Below are positions 1 through 6,455 of a stretch of 32,283 nucleotides of DNA, piece after piece; position 1 is the stretch's first letter; the number at the start of each line of letters is the position of its first letter. The stretch comes from Nocardia jejuensis NBRC 103114 (GTDB taxonomy: Bacteria; Actinomycetota; Actinomycetes; Mycobacteriales; Mycobacteriaceae): positions 1 to 32,283 of the forward strand of contig NZ_BDBU01000009.1 of assembly GCF_001613145.1 (NCBI RefSeq), read 5' to 3'. The notes below the pieces were generated by a model. It did no database searches. It was not told the origin of the DNA and was given only the letters and a program-made list of their open reading frames with translations. A program made the position numbers and the translations under genes.

Positions 1-465
1 GGCCTCGACCGACTGGATGCCGGGGCCGAATCCGACGGACAATTCGATCCCGGCCATCGGGATCAGATTGTTCAGCGTGAGTTTCGGATCGCTGCCCAGC
101 TCCGCGCCGAGATTCGGTGTCTGCCACTGGAATCGGATCTTCCCGTCCAGGGTGGCCGGATAGCCGACCTGATAGCCCAGGGTGATCTGACCGGACCAGT
201 CCTGCGCCTTGTCCCCGGAGATTCGGTAGGACGCCGTCCCGTCGTGGAACCACTCGCGGGTCAGCGGGCTACCGTCCAGCGGCGGCACGAAGGAGATGCG
301 AGTGTCGGACTGTATCGCCTCGACCGTGCGTTCCTGCCGGTCGAGAATGGAGTTGCTGCTGTCGACACCGGCGGCGGACATGCTGGTGCCCAGCGCCAAT
401 CCGACCGTCATCGCGGCGACCACAGCCGCGGTGCGCGCGGATGCGCGCTGCTTCGATCCGTACAT
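1..465 (-). CDS. MspA-family porin (C-terminus cut by window edge)
   Basis: This encodes the N-terminal 155 residues of an MspA-type porin, an octameric beta-barrel that lets small hydrophilic solutes cross the mycolic-acid outer membrane. Residues 1-32 form a Sec signal peptide: basic start (MYGSKQRASAR), hydrophobic core (AAVVAAMTVGLALG) and a small-residue cleavage region. The mature part shows the family landmarks LTREWFHDG (near residue 68), a GQITLGYQVGYP strand, WQTPNLGAELG, and the loop NNLIPMAGIELSVGFGPG, which aligns with the NLFPG/GPG region of MspA. The ATG at 465-463 was chosen because a GGGGAAGA ribosome-binding site sits just upstream and the signal peptide begins there. Coding is open to base 1, so the rest of the gene lies outside. 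It reads in the same direction as the methyltransferase upstream but has its own promoter-like gap. The family assignment is secure; any link to polysaccharide export is inference. Confidence 0.9.
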   Translation of the reverse strand, partial: MYGSKQRASARTAAVVAAMTVGLALGTSMSAAGVDSSNSILDRQERTVEAIQSDTRISFVPPLDGSPLTREWFHDGTASYRISGDKAQDWSGQITLGYQVGYPATLDGKIRFQWQTPNLGAELGSDPKLTLNNLIPMAGIELSVGFGPGIQSVEA

Positions 466-493
466 TGTTCTTCCCCAGTTCCCTCATCAGATG

Positions 494-521
494 TATCTAC
501 GCGAACTGCCAAGTCGCGCAA
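494..521 (-). promoter_or_regulatory. Possible porin promoter (-35 TTGCGC, -10 TAGATA)
   Basis: On the minus strand, TTGCGC (complement of 516-521) is followed after 16 bases by TAGATA (complement of 494-499), about 30 bases upstream of the porin start codon. The -10 matches the relaxed actinobacterial pattern only in part. The assignment rests on position and spacing alone. Confidence 0.3.
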
Positions 522-537
522 TGACGTCCCCATTGCG
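517..537. repeat. Perfect 7-bp inverted repeat upstream of the porin gene
   Basis: The arms CGCAATG (517-523) and CATTGCG (531-537) are perfect reverse complements separated by 7 bases. The repeat lies 12 bases beyond the stop codon of the upstream methyltransferase and overlaps the proposed -35 of the porin promoter. No T-run follows on the minus strand, so an operator fits better than an intrinsic terminator, though neither is shown. Confidence 0.45.
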
Positions 538-549
538 TGTGTACTCGAA

Positions 550-1662
550 TCACCGCTCGCCGAGAATGTCGACGACCCACCTCCCGTCGAGTTCCGGCCA
601 CCGCGACCGCACTTCGGGCAGTAGGTCGGGCAGGGTCAGGAACACTCGATCCGGTCGCGCGGCGACGAGTGCCGCCGGATCGATGATCGGGATGTCGGTT
701 CCGGGCATGCGACGACCCTGTTTGGCGGGTGAGGCGTCGGCGACCGCGGTGACGAGGCCGCGATGCGCCCCTGCCAGATGTAGTAGTGAGACGGCACGGG
801 ATGCGGCTCCGTAAGCGTAAACCGTTTTGCCCGAGCGGATTTGGGTTTCGAGCCAGTCGCGCAGCGCGCGGGCCTGTCGATCGGCGTCCCGCTGCAGTGT
901 GCGCACCGTATCGGGGTCGGCGACCGCGGACTCGGCGGCGAGAACGCGCACGAGGCTCTCGTGGGGAGCGAGGTCACCCTCCGGCGCGTGCACGGCCGCG
1001 ACCAGTACCGTGCCGCCGTAGAGGTCGAACTCCCACACCTGGGCGATACCCATTCCCGCACCACCGAGCAGGCGGCGCAGCGCGGCCAGCGAGTAGTACG
1101 CGAAGTGCCCGTGCCGCAGTGCATTCCACTGACCCTGCTCGACGATGGCGTGCAGTGAGTGGAACTGCAGCAGCAGCACCCCGCCGGGTGCGGTGGCCGC
1201 GGCGCGCGCCGCGAACGCGGCCCGCTGATCGGGCTCGTGCATGATCCCGAAGCAGTCGATCACCACATCCGCCGCGGCGAGGGTCTCGGTGTATCCGCGC
1301 GTCGCCAGCGGCGGCAACCAGCTGCCGCCGTGCGGGCTGCCGAATTCCCGCACGGTGCGACCGCGCAGCCATCCGGCGGCCTCGGCCCGGGTCAGCGCGT
1401 CCACGGCCTGATCTCGCAGCGCCTGCGGCTCCACGCCCCGGGGTTCGGAGGTGACGGTGTCGTCCTGAGCCAGTTGCGCGAGCCCGCAGCCGGGACACAG
1501 ATCCATCGCGAGTGGATGGGCCGACTCGCCGGTGTCCGCGCTCGCGTCCAGGGCCGGAAAGTTGTCCGCCGCAGGCATTTTCCCCAGATCCAGCACTCGG
1601 ATCAGGGCCGAGCCGCCGCATCCGCGACATTCGCCGCGTCCGCGCGTCGCCGAGGCGCTCAT
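550..1662 (-). CDS. Divergent C-methyltransferase-family protein (NovU/TcaB9-like), altered active site
   Basis: A 370-residue member of the sugar C-methyltransferase family, enzymes that put an SAM methyl group on C3 or C5 of a 4-keto NDP-deoxysugar. The order is an N-terminal zinc-binding domain (Cys12/Cys15 and Cys56/Cys59), a Rossmann methyltransferase domain (about 95-205), and a C-terminal domain with KTVYAYGAASRAVSLL. Compared with the second copy at 4714-5979, the SAM-binding glycine loop is degenerate (REFGSPHGGSW), about 40 residues after it are missing, and the family YHEH motif reads RHGH (183-186). It may therefore bind sugar or zinc without normal catalysis. The ATG at 1662-1660 was chosen because the cysteine motif begins soon after it; a frame upstream would run into the divergent epimerase. 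Its start lies only 14 bases from that gene's start. Family membership is secure, activity is doubtful. Confidence 0.82.
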   Translation of the reverse strand: MSASATRGRGECRGCGGSALIRVLDLGKMPAADNFPALDASADTGESAHPLAMDLCPGCGLAQLAQDDTVTSEPRGVEPQALRDQAVDALTRAEAAGWLRGRTVREFGSPHGGSWLPPLATRGYTETLAAADVVIDCFGIMHEPDQRAAFAARAAATAPGGVLLLQFHSLHAIVEQGQWNALRHGHFAYYSLAALRRLLGGAGMGIAQVWEFDLYGGTVLVAAVHAPEGDLAPHESLVRVLAAESAVADPDTVRTLQRDADRQARALRDWLETQIRSGKTVYAYGAASRAVSLLHLAGAHRGLVTAVADASPAKQGRRMPGTDIPIIDPAALVAARPDRVFLTLPDLLPEVRSRWPELDGRWVVDILGER

Positions 1663-1676
1663 GGCACGATGACCTG

Positions 1677-2273
1677 GTGCTGATCGAAGCGACCGAACTC
1701 GCCGATGTGCTGGTCCTGACCCCGCAGCCATTCCGGGACGGCAGGGGCCTGTTCACCCGCACGTTCGACGCCGCGGAGTTCGACGCCCACCTCGGTGTGC
1801 CGGGACTGTCCGCCACCTTCGTGCAGGACTCGCAGTCCCGCTCCTACCGAGGCGTGGTTCGCGGTATGCACGGCCGGGCGGGGCGCGGTGAGGCCAAACT
1901 GGTGCGCTGTGCGCACGGGTCGGTGCACGACGTGCTGGTGGACATCCGGCCCGAGTCGCGGACGTTCGGGTATCAGCAGTCGTTCCTGCTGGACGACAAC
2001 GACTTCCGGCACCTGTACGTCCCACCGGGTTTCCTGCACGGTTTCCAGGCGCTGAGTCCGGTCGCGGACGTCTGCTATCGGATCGACCGCCCGCACGTGC
2101 CGGGCGAGGATCTGGGCGTCGCCTTCGACGATCCGGATCTGGGCGTCCCGTGGCCGCAGCCGGTGACGGTGGTGTCCGATCGGGACGCGGACGCCCGATC
2201 CTGGCGGCAGTTGCTCGAGACGCTGCGGATCGAGCACGAGGGCCCGGTCCGGCATTTCAGGCCCCGATCCTGA
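1677..2273 (+). CDS. RmlC-like dTDP-4-keto-6-deoxysugar epimerase
   Basis: A 198-residue cupin-fold protein of the dTDP-4-dehydrorhamnose 3,5-epimerase family, which invert C3 and/or C5 of 4-keto NDP-sugars in the cytosol. Visible landmarks are FRDGRGLFTRTF (19-30), FVQDSQSRS (48-56), GVVRGMH with the catalytic-position His65, KLVRCAHGSVHDVLVDIR (about 74-91), the YVPPGFLHGF strand (114-123) and DDPDLGVPWP (151-160). Tyr134 is kept, but the second conserved tyrosine (Tyr138 of M. tuberculosis RmlC) is replaced by His140, so stereochemical outcome could differ. No in-frame ATG exists near the homology start; GTG at 1677 gives the usual family length of about 200 residues. The gene runs against its neighbours: its start nearly abuts the divergent methyltransferase, and its end overlaps the SDR gene by 17 bases tail to tail. 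Family certain, substrate unknown. Confidence 0.85.
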   Translation: MLIEATELADVLVLTPQPFRDGRGLFTRTFDAAEFDAHLGVPGLSATFVQDSQSRSYRGVVRGMHGRAGRGEAKLVRCAHGSVHDVLVDIRPESRTFGYQQSFLLDDNDFRHLYVPPGFLHGFQALSPVADVCYRIDRPHVPGEDLGVAFDDPDLGVPWPQPVTVVSDRDADARSWRQLLETLRIEHEGPVRHFRPRS

Positions 2274-3291
2274 CCCGGCGCAGCTCGTCGTCCAGCACCC
2301 CGGCCTCCTGCAGCGAGCGCAGCTGCGCGAGCCGGGTGAACCGATGGAAGAACGCGTCGGAGGTGAGCCCGCGCGCGACGTACTCGCGCTGCAGTTCGGC
2401 GGCCCCGTCCGGAATGCTCCACTGCGCCTCGAATCCCAATTCCTTACGGGCGTAGGAGAAATCGACGCGATACGAGCGCGGGTCCGCTCCGCTCTCACCG
2501 GTGATGGCGAGGGTGGCCCCGGGTACCGCCTCGACCACCGCGTGCGCTATCTGCGACACGGTGAGATTGTTGGTCTCGGTGCCGATGTTGTACGCCCGGC
2601 AGGCGATCGCCTCGACCGGCGCGGTCAAGCAGACGGCGAAGGCCCGCGCGATGTCCTGCGCGTGTACCAGCGGCCGCCACGGCGTGCCGTCGGACAGCAC
2701 GCGCACCTCACCGGTGAGCACGGCGTAGCCCACCAGGTTGTTGAGCACGATATCGGCGCGCAAGCGGGGTGAGAAGCCGAAAGCCGTGGCATTGCGCAGG
2801 AATACGGGAGCGAAGCCGGAGTCGGCCAGGGCCGCCACATCGTCTTCGACCCGCACCTTGGAGTCGGCGTACGGGGTGAGCGGCCGCAGCGGCGCGTCCT
2901 CGGTGACCAGCTCGTCGCCGGCGGCCCCGTAGACCGAGCAGGTGGAGGCGTACAGGAAGCGCCGCACCCCGGCGTCCTTGGCCAGGCGGGCCAGGCGCAC
3001 CGAGGCGTGATGGTTGATGTCGTAGGTGATCTGCGGCGCGAGCGCCCCCAGCGGATCGTTGGACAGCGCCGCCAGGTGCACGACCGCGTCGAAGCCCGCC
3101 AGGTGCTCGGCACGCACGTCCCGCAGGTCCACGCTCAGCGTCGGCGGGGCCTCGGGCGCCTGTCCGAGCACGCATTCGGCGAAATAGCCACTGTCCAGGC
3201 CGGTCACCTCGTGACCGGCCCGCTGTAGCTCCGGCACCATGACCGTGCCCAGATACCCCTGATGCCCGGTGACGAGTACGCGCACGATCAT
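2257..3291 (-). CDS. SDR-family NDP-sugar epimerase/dehydratase
   Basis: A 344-residue extended short-chain dehydrogenase/reductase, likely an NDP-sugar 4-epimerase, dehydratase or 4-ketoreductase. The NAD(P)-binding motif VTGHQGYLG lies at residues 7-15, an acidic residue ends beta-2 (GLDSGYF), HLAALSNDP is at 72-80, the serine motif STCSVYG at 116-122, and the catalytic pair Tyr141-Lys145 sits in TPYADSK. NAT.FGFSPRLRADIV and HAQDIARAF are substrate-side motifs of the family. ATG at 3291-3289 is preceded by a strong GGAGGTG and overlaps the stop of the upstream deacetylase gene as ATGA, indicating translational coupling. It is the last gene of a four-gene minus-strand operon with the methyltransferase, cytidylyltransferase and deacetylase. 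The glycine motif is unlike the TGHTGFKG of classical CDP-glucose 4,6-dehydratase, so the exact reaction is open. Confidence 0.85.
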   Translation of the reverse strand: MIVRVLVTGHQGYLGTVMVPELQRAGHEVTGLDSGYFAECVLGQAPEAPPTLSVDLRDVRAEHLAGFDAVVHLAALSNDPLGALAPQITYDINHHASVRLARLAKDAGVRRFLYASTCSVYGAAGDELVTEDAPLRPLTPYADSKVRVEDDVAALADSGFAPVFLRNATAFGFSPRLRADIVLNNLVGYAVLTGEVRVLSDGTPWRPLVHAQDIARAFAVCLTAPVEAIACRAYNIGTETNNLTVSQIAHAVVEAVPGATLAITGESGADPRSYRVDFSYARKELGFEAQWSIPDGAAELQREYVARGLTSDAFFHRFTRLAQLRSLQEAGVLDDELRRVRIGA

Positions 3292-3938
3292 GCACCTCCG
3301 AAAGTGATGGTGGCCTTGTCCAGCAGGAAGGCCTCGGCATGGCGGGCGCGGCACTGCACCCCGCGCAGCCGGGACAGGGCAAGGAAGGACTGTTCGTCGA
3401 ACCAGTCCCGATTACGTTGGGTCGGATAGTGTTTCATCAACAGCTCCGCCTTGAGTTCGGCGTGCTCGGTGCTGAGCGGATGGAACACGGTTGGTTGCGG
3501 AGTGTCGTTCTCCCACTTGAGGATCTCGTAGCCCAGCACCAGATGATCGCGGAACTCGGTGGGTGTCAGCTCGGCCAGCAGCCGATGGTCCTGATGCGCG
3601 TCCCCGCGCTGCGGCGCGAACACCACCTCGGCGGCGCTGTCGCGGCGCAGCTGCGCGATCGCGCCCTTGACCCGCTCCCAGTGCGCGGGTGCGTACCCGT
3701 CGGGCACGTCCAGCACGCGCAGGTCCAGATCGGCTCCGGGACAGAACGATTCCAGTGCGGCCTGTTCCTCACGGGCCCGCTCTGTCCCGGCTCCCGAGAG
3801 CACCAGGGCGCGCACCCGCAGTCCCGCAACGGTATTCGCGAGCGTGAGCAGGGTGCCGCCGAGTCCGATGGCAAGATCGTCGCAGTGCGCGGCGAGCAGC
3901 GCGACCTCGGTGATGCCGCCGGTGTCCAATCGGATCAT
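3288..3938 (-). CDS. PIG-L family (LmbE-like) zinc deacetylase
   Basis: A 216-residue PIG-L/LmbE-type metal-dependent hydrolase, a family that includes MshB and other N-deacetylases acting on GlcNAc-type substrates. The zinc signature AHCDDLAIGLGG lies at residues 17-28, giving His18, Asp20 (usual base) and Asp21; the second motif HQDH (115-118) supplies the last zinc ligand. The usual proline of AHPDD is cysteine here. A conserved C-terminal section (EILKWENDTPQP through RNRDWFDEQSF) appears substrate specific. ATG at 3938-3936 overlaps the preceding gene's TGA as ATGA, and its own stop overlaps the next ATG in the same way, so it is firmly inside the operon. Context points to removal of an N-acyl group from an NDP-amino sugar or from a lipid-linked sugar, but no aminotransferase is encoded nearby. 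Confidence 0.87.
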   Translation of the reverse strand: MIRLDTGGITEVALLAAHCDDLAIGLGGTLLTLANTVAGLRVRALVLSGAGTERAREEQAALESFCPGADLDLRVLDVPDGYAPAHWERVKGAIAQLRRDSAAEVVFAPQRGDAHQDHRLLAELTPTEFRDHLVLGYEILKWENDTPQPTVFHPLSTEHAELKAELLMKHYPTQRNRDWFDEQSFLALSRLRGVQCRARHAEAFLLDKATITFGGA

Positions 3939-4717
3939 GCTCCGGCGTTCTCCCACACCATCCACGGGCGATCACCCTGCGCATACCCGTCGTCGAGTTC
4001 GGCGCGCTCCTTGAAGGTGTCCGCGGGCTTCCAGAAGCCGTGGTGCTGATACCCGTACAGGCGTCCCTGCGTGGCCAGCGCGCCGCACGCGTCCTCGACC
4101 AGATCCCCGCCGGGCGGCAGATGGTCGAACACCGCGGGGGTGAGCACGAAGTAGCCGCCGTTCTCCCAGATCGGCAGGCGCGAGACCGGCGTAATGTTCT
4201 TGACCTCCCCGGCGGAGTTCACATCCACGCAGTGGAAGGAGGACTGCGGTGGCACGATCATCATCGAGGCCGCCGCGCCCGAATCCTGGAACTCGGCGAT
4301 CATCCGGTTCAGCGGTGCATCGGTGAGCACATCGGCGTAGTTGGCCAGGAAGTACGGCTCACCGTCCAGATGCGGCCGGACGCGGCGCAGCCGCTCGCCG
4401 ATCGGTGATTCGACGCCGGTGTCGACGAAGGTGATGGTCCAGTCGCTGATATCGGATTGCAGCAACTCCACCTTGCCGTCCCGGATCACGAAGTCGTTGG
4501 ACACCGACTCCTGATAGGTGAGGAAGAAGTTCTTGATGTGCGCGGCCCCGTAGCCGAGGCAGAGGATGAAGTCCTTGTGCCCGAAGTGCGCGTAGTACCG
4601 CATCACGTGCCAGATCAGCGGGCGCGGGCCCACCATCTGCATGGGTTTGGGTATGACGTCCTCGGTGCCGTTGCGCATGCGCATGCCGTAGCCGCCGCAG
4701 AACAGTACGACCTTCAC
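3935..4717 (-). CDS. Glucose-1-phosphate cytidylyltransferase-like nucleotidyltransferase (RfbF family)
   Basis: A 260-residue sugar-1-phosphate nucleotidyltransferase closest to RfbF, which makes CDP-glucose from CTP and glucose-1-phosphate. The nucleotide-binding signature is FCGGYGMRMRN followed by PKPMQMVG (residues 6-30); LIWHVMRYYAHFGHKDFILCLGYG matches RfbF well, as do TFVDTG, NGGYFVLTP and HHGFWKPADTFKERAEL near the end. Two positions deviate: GxGTR reads GYGMR, and the metal-site GDG reads YAD. GTG at 4717-4715 is used as start and overlaps the upstream stop as GTGA. The downstream deacetylase is coupled by ATGA. The neighbours suggest a CDP-linked deoxysugar pathway, yet no CDP-glucose 4,6-dehydratase with the classical motif is visible in the window. 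Another nucleotide or sugar specificity remains possible. Confidence 0.8.
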   Translation of the reverse strand: MKVVLFCGGYGMRMRNGTEDVIPKPMQMVGPRPLIWHVMRYYAHFGHKDFILCLGYGAAHIKNFFLTYQESVSNDFVIRDGKVELLQSDISDWTITFVDTGVESPIGERLRRVRPHLDGEPYFLANYADVLTDAPLNRMIAEFQDSGAAASMMIVPPQSSFHCVDVNSAGEVKNITPVSRLPIWENGGYFVLTPAVFDHLPPGGDLVEDACGALATQGRLYGYQHHGFWKPADTFKERAELDDGYAQGDRPWMVWENAGA

Positions 4718-5979
4718 TTCGTGTGCCTTCCCGCGAGTTCCGATGCGGCGGCGTCGTCGAGCGTCGCATGGTGGAGAGTGGGCAGCGGATACACGATCTC
4801 GCCGCCCCAGCCGGTGACGTGCCGCAGTTGCGCGGTGATCTCGGCCTCGAGATTCCAGGGCAGCACCAGCACCACGTCCGGGCGATCGGCGTCGATGCGC
4901 TCGGGTGGATGAACGGGTATCCGGGTGCCCGGTGTGAATCGCCCGTGCTTGTACGGGTTCCGGTCGACGGTGTACTCGAGCAGATCGGGCCGGATGCCGC
5001 AGTAGTTGAGCAGGGTGTTGCCCTTGCCCGGTGCGCCGTACCCGACCACTCGCCGTCCGGAAGCCTTGGCCTCCAACAGGAATCGCAGCAGCTCCTGGCG
5101 GACGGTTTCGGCGCGCGGGCGCAGGTCGAGATAGCCGGACACCTCATGCAGGCCGGCCGCGGCCTCGAGCGCGAGCACCTGCGCAACGCGTTCGCCGGGC
5201 TCGGCCACCGCCTCGGGTCGAGCCCAGATCCGCAGGGACCCACCGTGGGTGCCGAGCAACTCCACATCCACCACGGTGAGCCCGGCCGTGGCCAGGGCGC
5301 GCTGCGCGGACAGCACCGTGTAGTACTGGAAATGCTCGTGATAGATGGTGTCGAACTGGCCGAGCGTCACCAGGTTCAGTGCGTGATGCACCTCGATCGA
5401 GAGCCAGCCGTCCTCGGCCAGCAGCGTGCGCAGCGAGGCGGTGAAGCCCACTAGATCCGGGATGTGCGCGTAGACGTTGTTGGCCACCAGCAGATTCGCC
5501 GGCCCGTGCTCCTCGCGCACGGCGCGGGCCAGCTCCTGATCCAGGAACGCCGTGATGGTCGGCACGCCCCGATCACGCGCCGCCGCACCGACATTGACCG
5601 AGGGTTCGATGCCGAGACAGGGTATGCCCGCGCTGACCGCGTGCTGAAGCAGGTAGCCGTCGTTGCTCGCGACCTCTACGATGAAACAGTCGCTGTTCAG
5701 TTCCAGTCGTTCGATCGACCGCTCCACGAAGAGTTTCGCGTGCCCCACCCAGCTGTCGGAGAAGGAGGAGAAGTACGCGTACTCGGTGAACGTCTCCTCG
5801 GGGGTGATGAGGGCGGGAATCTGTAGCAGCAGACAGTCTTCGCACAGTCGCAGATGCAGCGGATAGGTGGGCTCGGGCAGATCGAGCTCGGCCGCGGTCA
5901 AGAACTTCTCACACGGCGGGGTGGCTCCGAGATCGAGCACACTCACCAGCCGATCGGAATCACAGAGACGGCATCGCAC
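4714..5979 (-). CDS. Sugar C-methyltransferase (TylCIII/NovU/TcaB9 family)
   Basis: A 421-residue SAM-dependent C-methyltransferase, full length for its family, predicted to methylate a carbon next to the keto group of a 4-keto-deoxysugar nucleotide. Domains are: zinc-binding (Cys3, Cys6, Cys46, Cys49), the family segment LGATPPCEKF, a Rossmann domain with SAM loop VEVASNDGYL (101-110) and ribose-binding GIEPS (123-127), the catalytic YHEH (213-216) with FQYY, then a C-terminal domain with VVGYGAPGKGNTLLNYCG. GTG at 5979-5977 is preceded by AGGTGGGG. It is the first gene of the minus-strand operon and is coupled by GTGA to the cytidylyltransferase. All expected active-site residues are present, unlike the copy at 550-1662. 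The family is very secure; which carbon is methylated cannot be read from sequence. Confidence 0.92.
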   Translation of the reverse strand: MRCRLCDSDRLVSVLDLGATPPCEKFLTAAELDLPEPTYPLHLRLCEDCLLLQIPALITPEETFTEYAYFSSFSDSWVGHAKLFVERSIERLELNSDCFIVEVASNDGYLLQHAVSAGIPCLGIEPSVNVGAAARDRGVPTITAFLDQELARAVREEHGPANLLVANNVYAHIPDLVGFTASLRTLLAEDGWLSIEVHHALNLVTLGQFDTIYHEHFQYYTVLSAQRALATAGLTVVDVELLGTHGGSLRIWARPEAVAEPGERVAQVLALEAAAGLHEVSGYLDLRPRAETVRQELLRFLLEAKASGRRVVGYGAPGKGNTLLNYCGIRPDLLEYTVDRNPYKHGRFTPGTRIPVHPPERIDADRPDVVLVLPWNLEAEITAQLRHVTGWGGEIVYPLPTLHHATLDDAAASELAGRHTK

Positions 5980-6455
5980 GCGGAATCCCCACCTTTCGCC
6001 GAGGCCGGTGAAACGGGCGCCCGGCGGAACGCCGGCTGCACTGTGGTCGGCTCGATCCGGCCTTACGTTACAACAGGTTTGGCGTCGCGCGCCCGGTGAG
6101 AGCTTCGACCCGGCGACGTACGGGAAGTGAATTTCTGCGACTGGTAGAACGAGGCTTTCCGGCGGCTATCGGGAGAATCTTGCAAATCAAGGGTTACGTT
6201 CGCCGGGGGTGCTCGCCCCGGCGCCGCCGCACCTGCGAACATGCGAACGGTGGTAATGAGAGGTAACAGGGAGGAAACCGGTTGCGACGCTATCGGCAAC
6301 TCTCGGGATACCTTGGGAGGCCGCAAAATTCGCAAACGGCTGTCAGGGCGGGTGTGTAACATTCGGCACCTGGCCACCGAAGACAGGCTGTTCTTCAGGA
6401 ACTGATCAGCGGAGATCGGAACCGAGTTCTCCCGTGGGGGATAGGTGTTCGCTTC
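5980..6455. promoter_or_regulatory. 476-bp divergent intergenic region with promoter-like sites and a hairpin
   Basis: This gap separates the divergent methyltransferase operon and the sugar-1-phosphate transferase gene. No coding sequence is convincing here. On the plus strand TAACAT (6357-6362) resembles an actinobacterial -10, leaving a leader of roughly 85 bases; on the minus strand TAACGT (complement of 6065-6070) could serve the methyltransferase operon. Neither has a good -35. A perfect stem CGCCGGGG/CCCCGGCG (6201-6208 and 6216-6223) is followed by two GCGAAC hexamers 8 bases apart (6235-6248), with the complementary GTTCGC at 6198-6203. Regulation is likely placed here but the sites are tentative. 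Confidence 0.4.

Noticed and set aside
1660..1731. Longer N-terminus for the methyltransferase, starting at 1731
   Set aside because: The added residues are Arg/Pro/Ser-rich without homology and would overlap the coding start of the divergent epimerase; the zinc-binding cysteine motif begins just after the ATG at 1662.
6021..6035. Short hairpin CCGGCG/CGCCGG upstream of the methyltransferase operon as a riboswitch or attenuator
   Set aside because: A 6-bp stem with a 3-base loop is common by chance in DNA this GC-rich, and no larger conserved RNA fold or T-run is visible.
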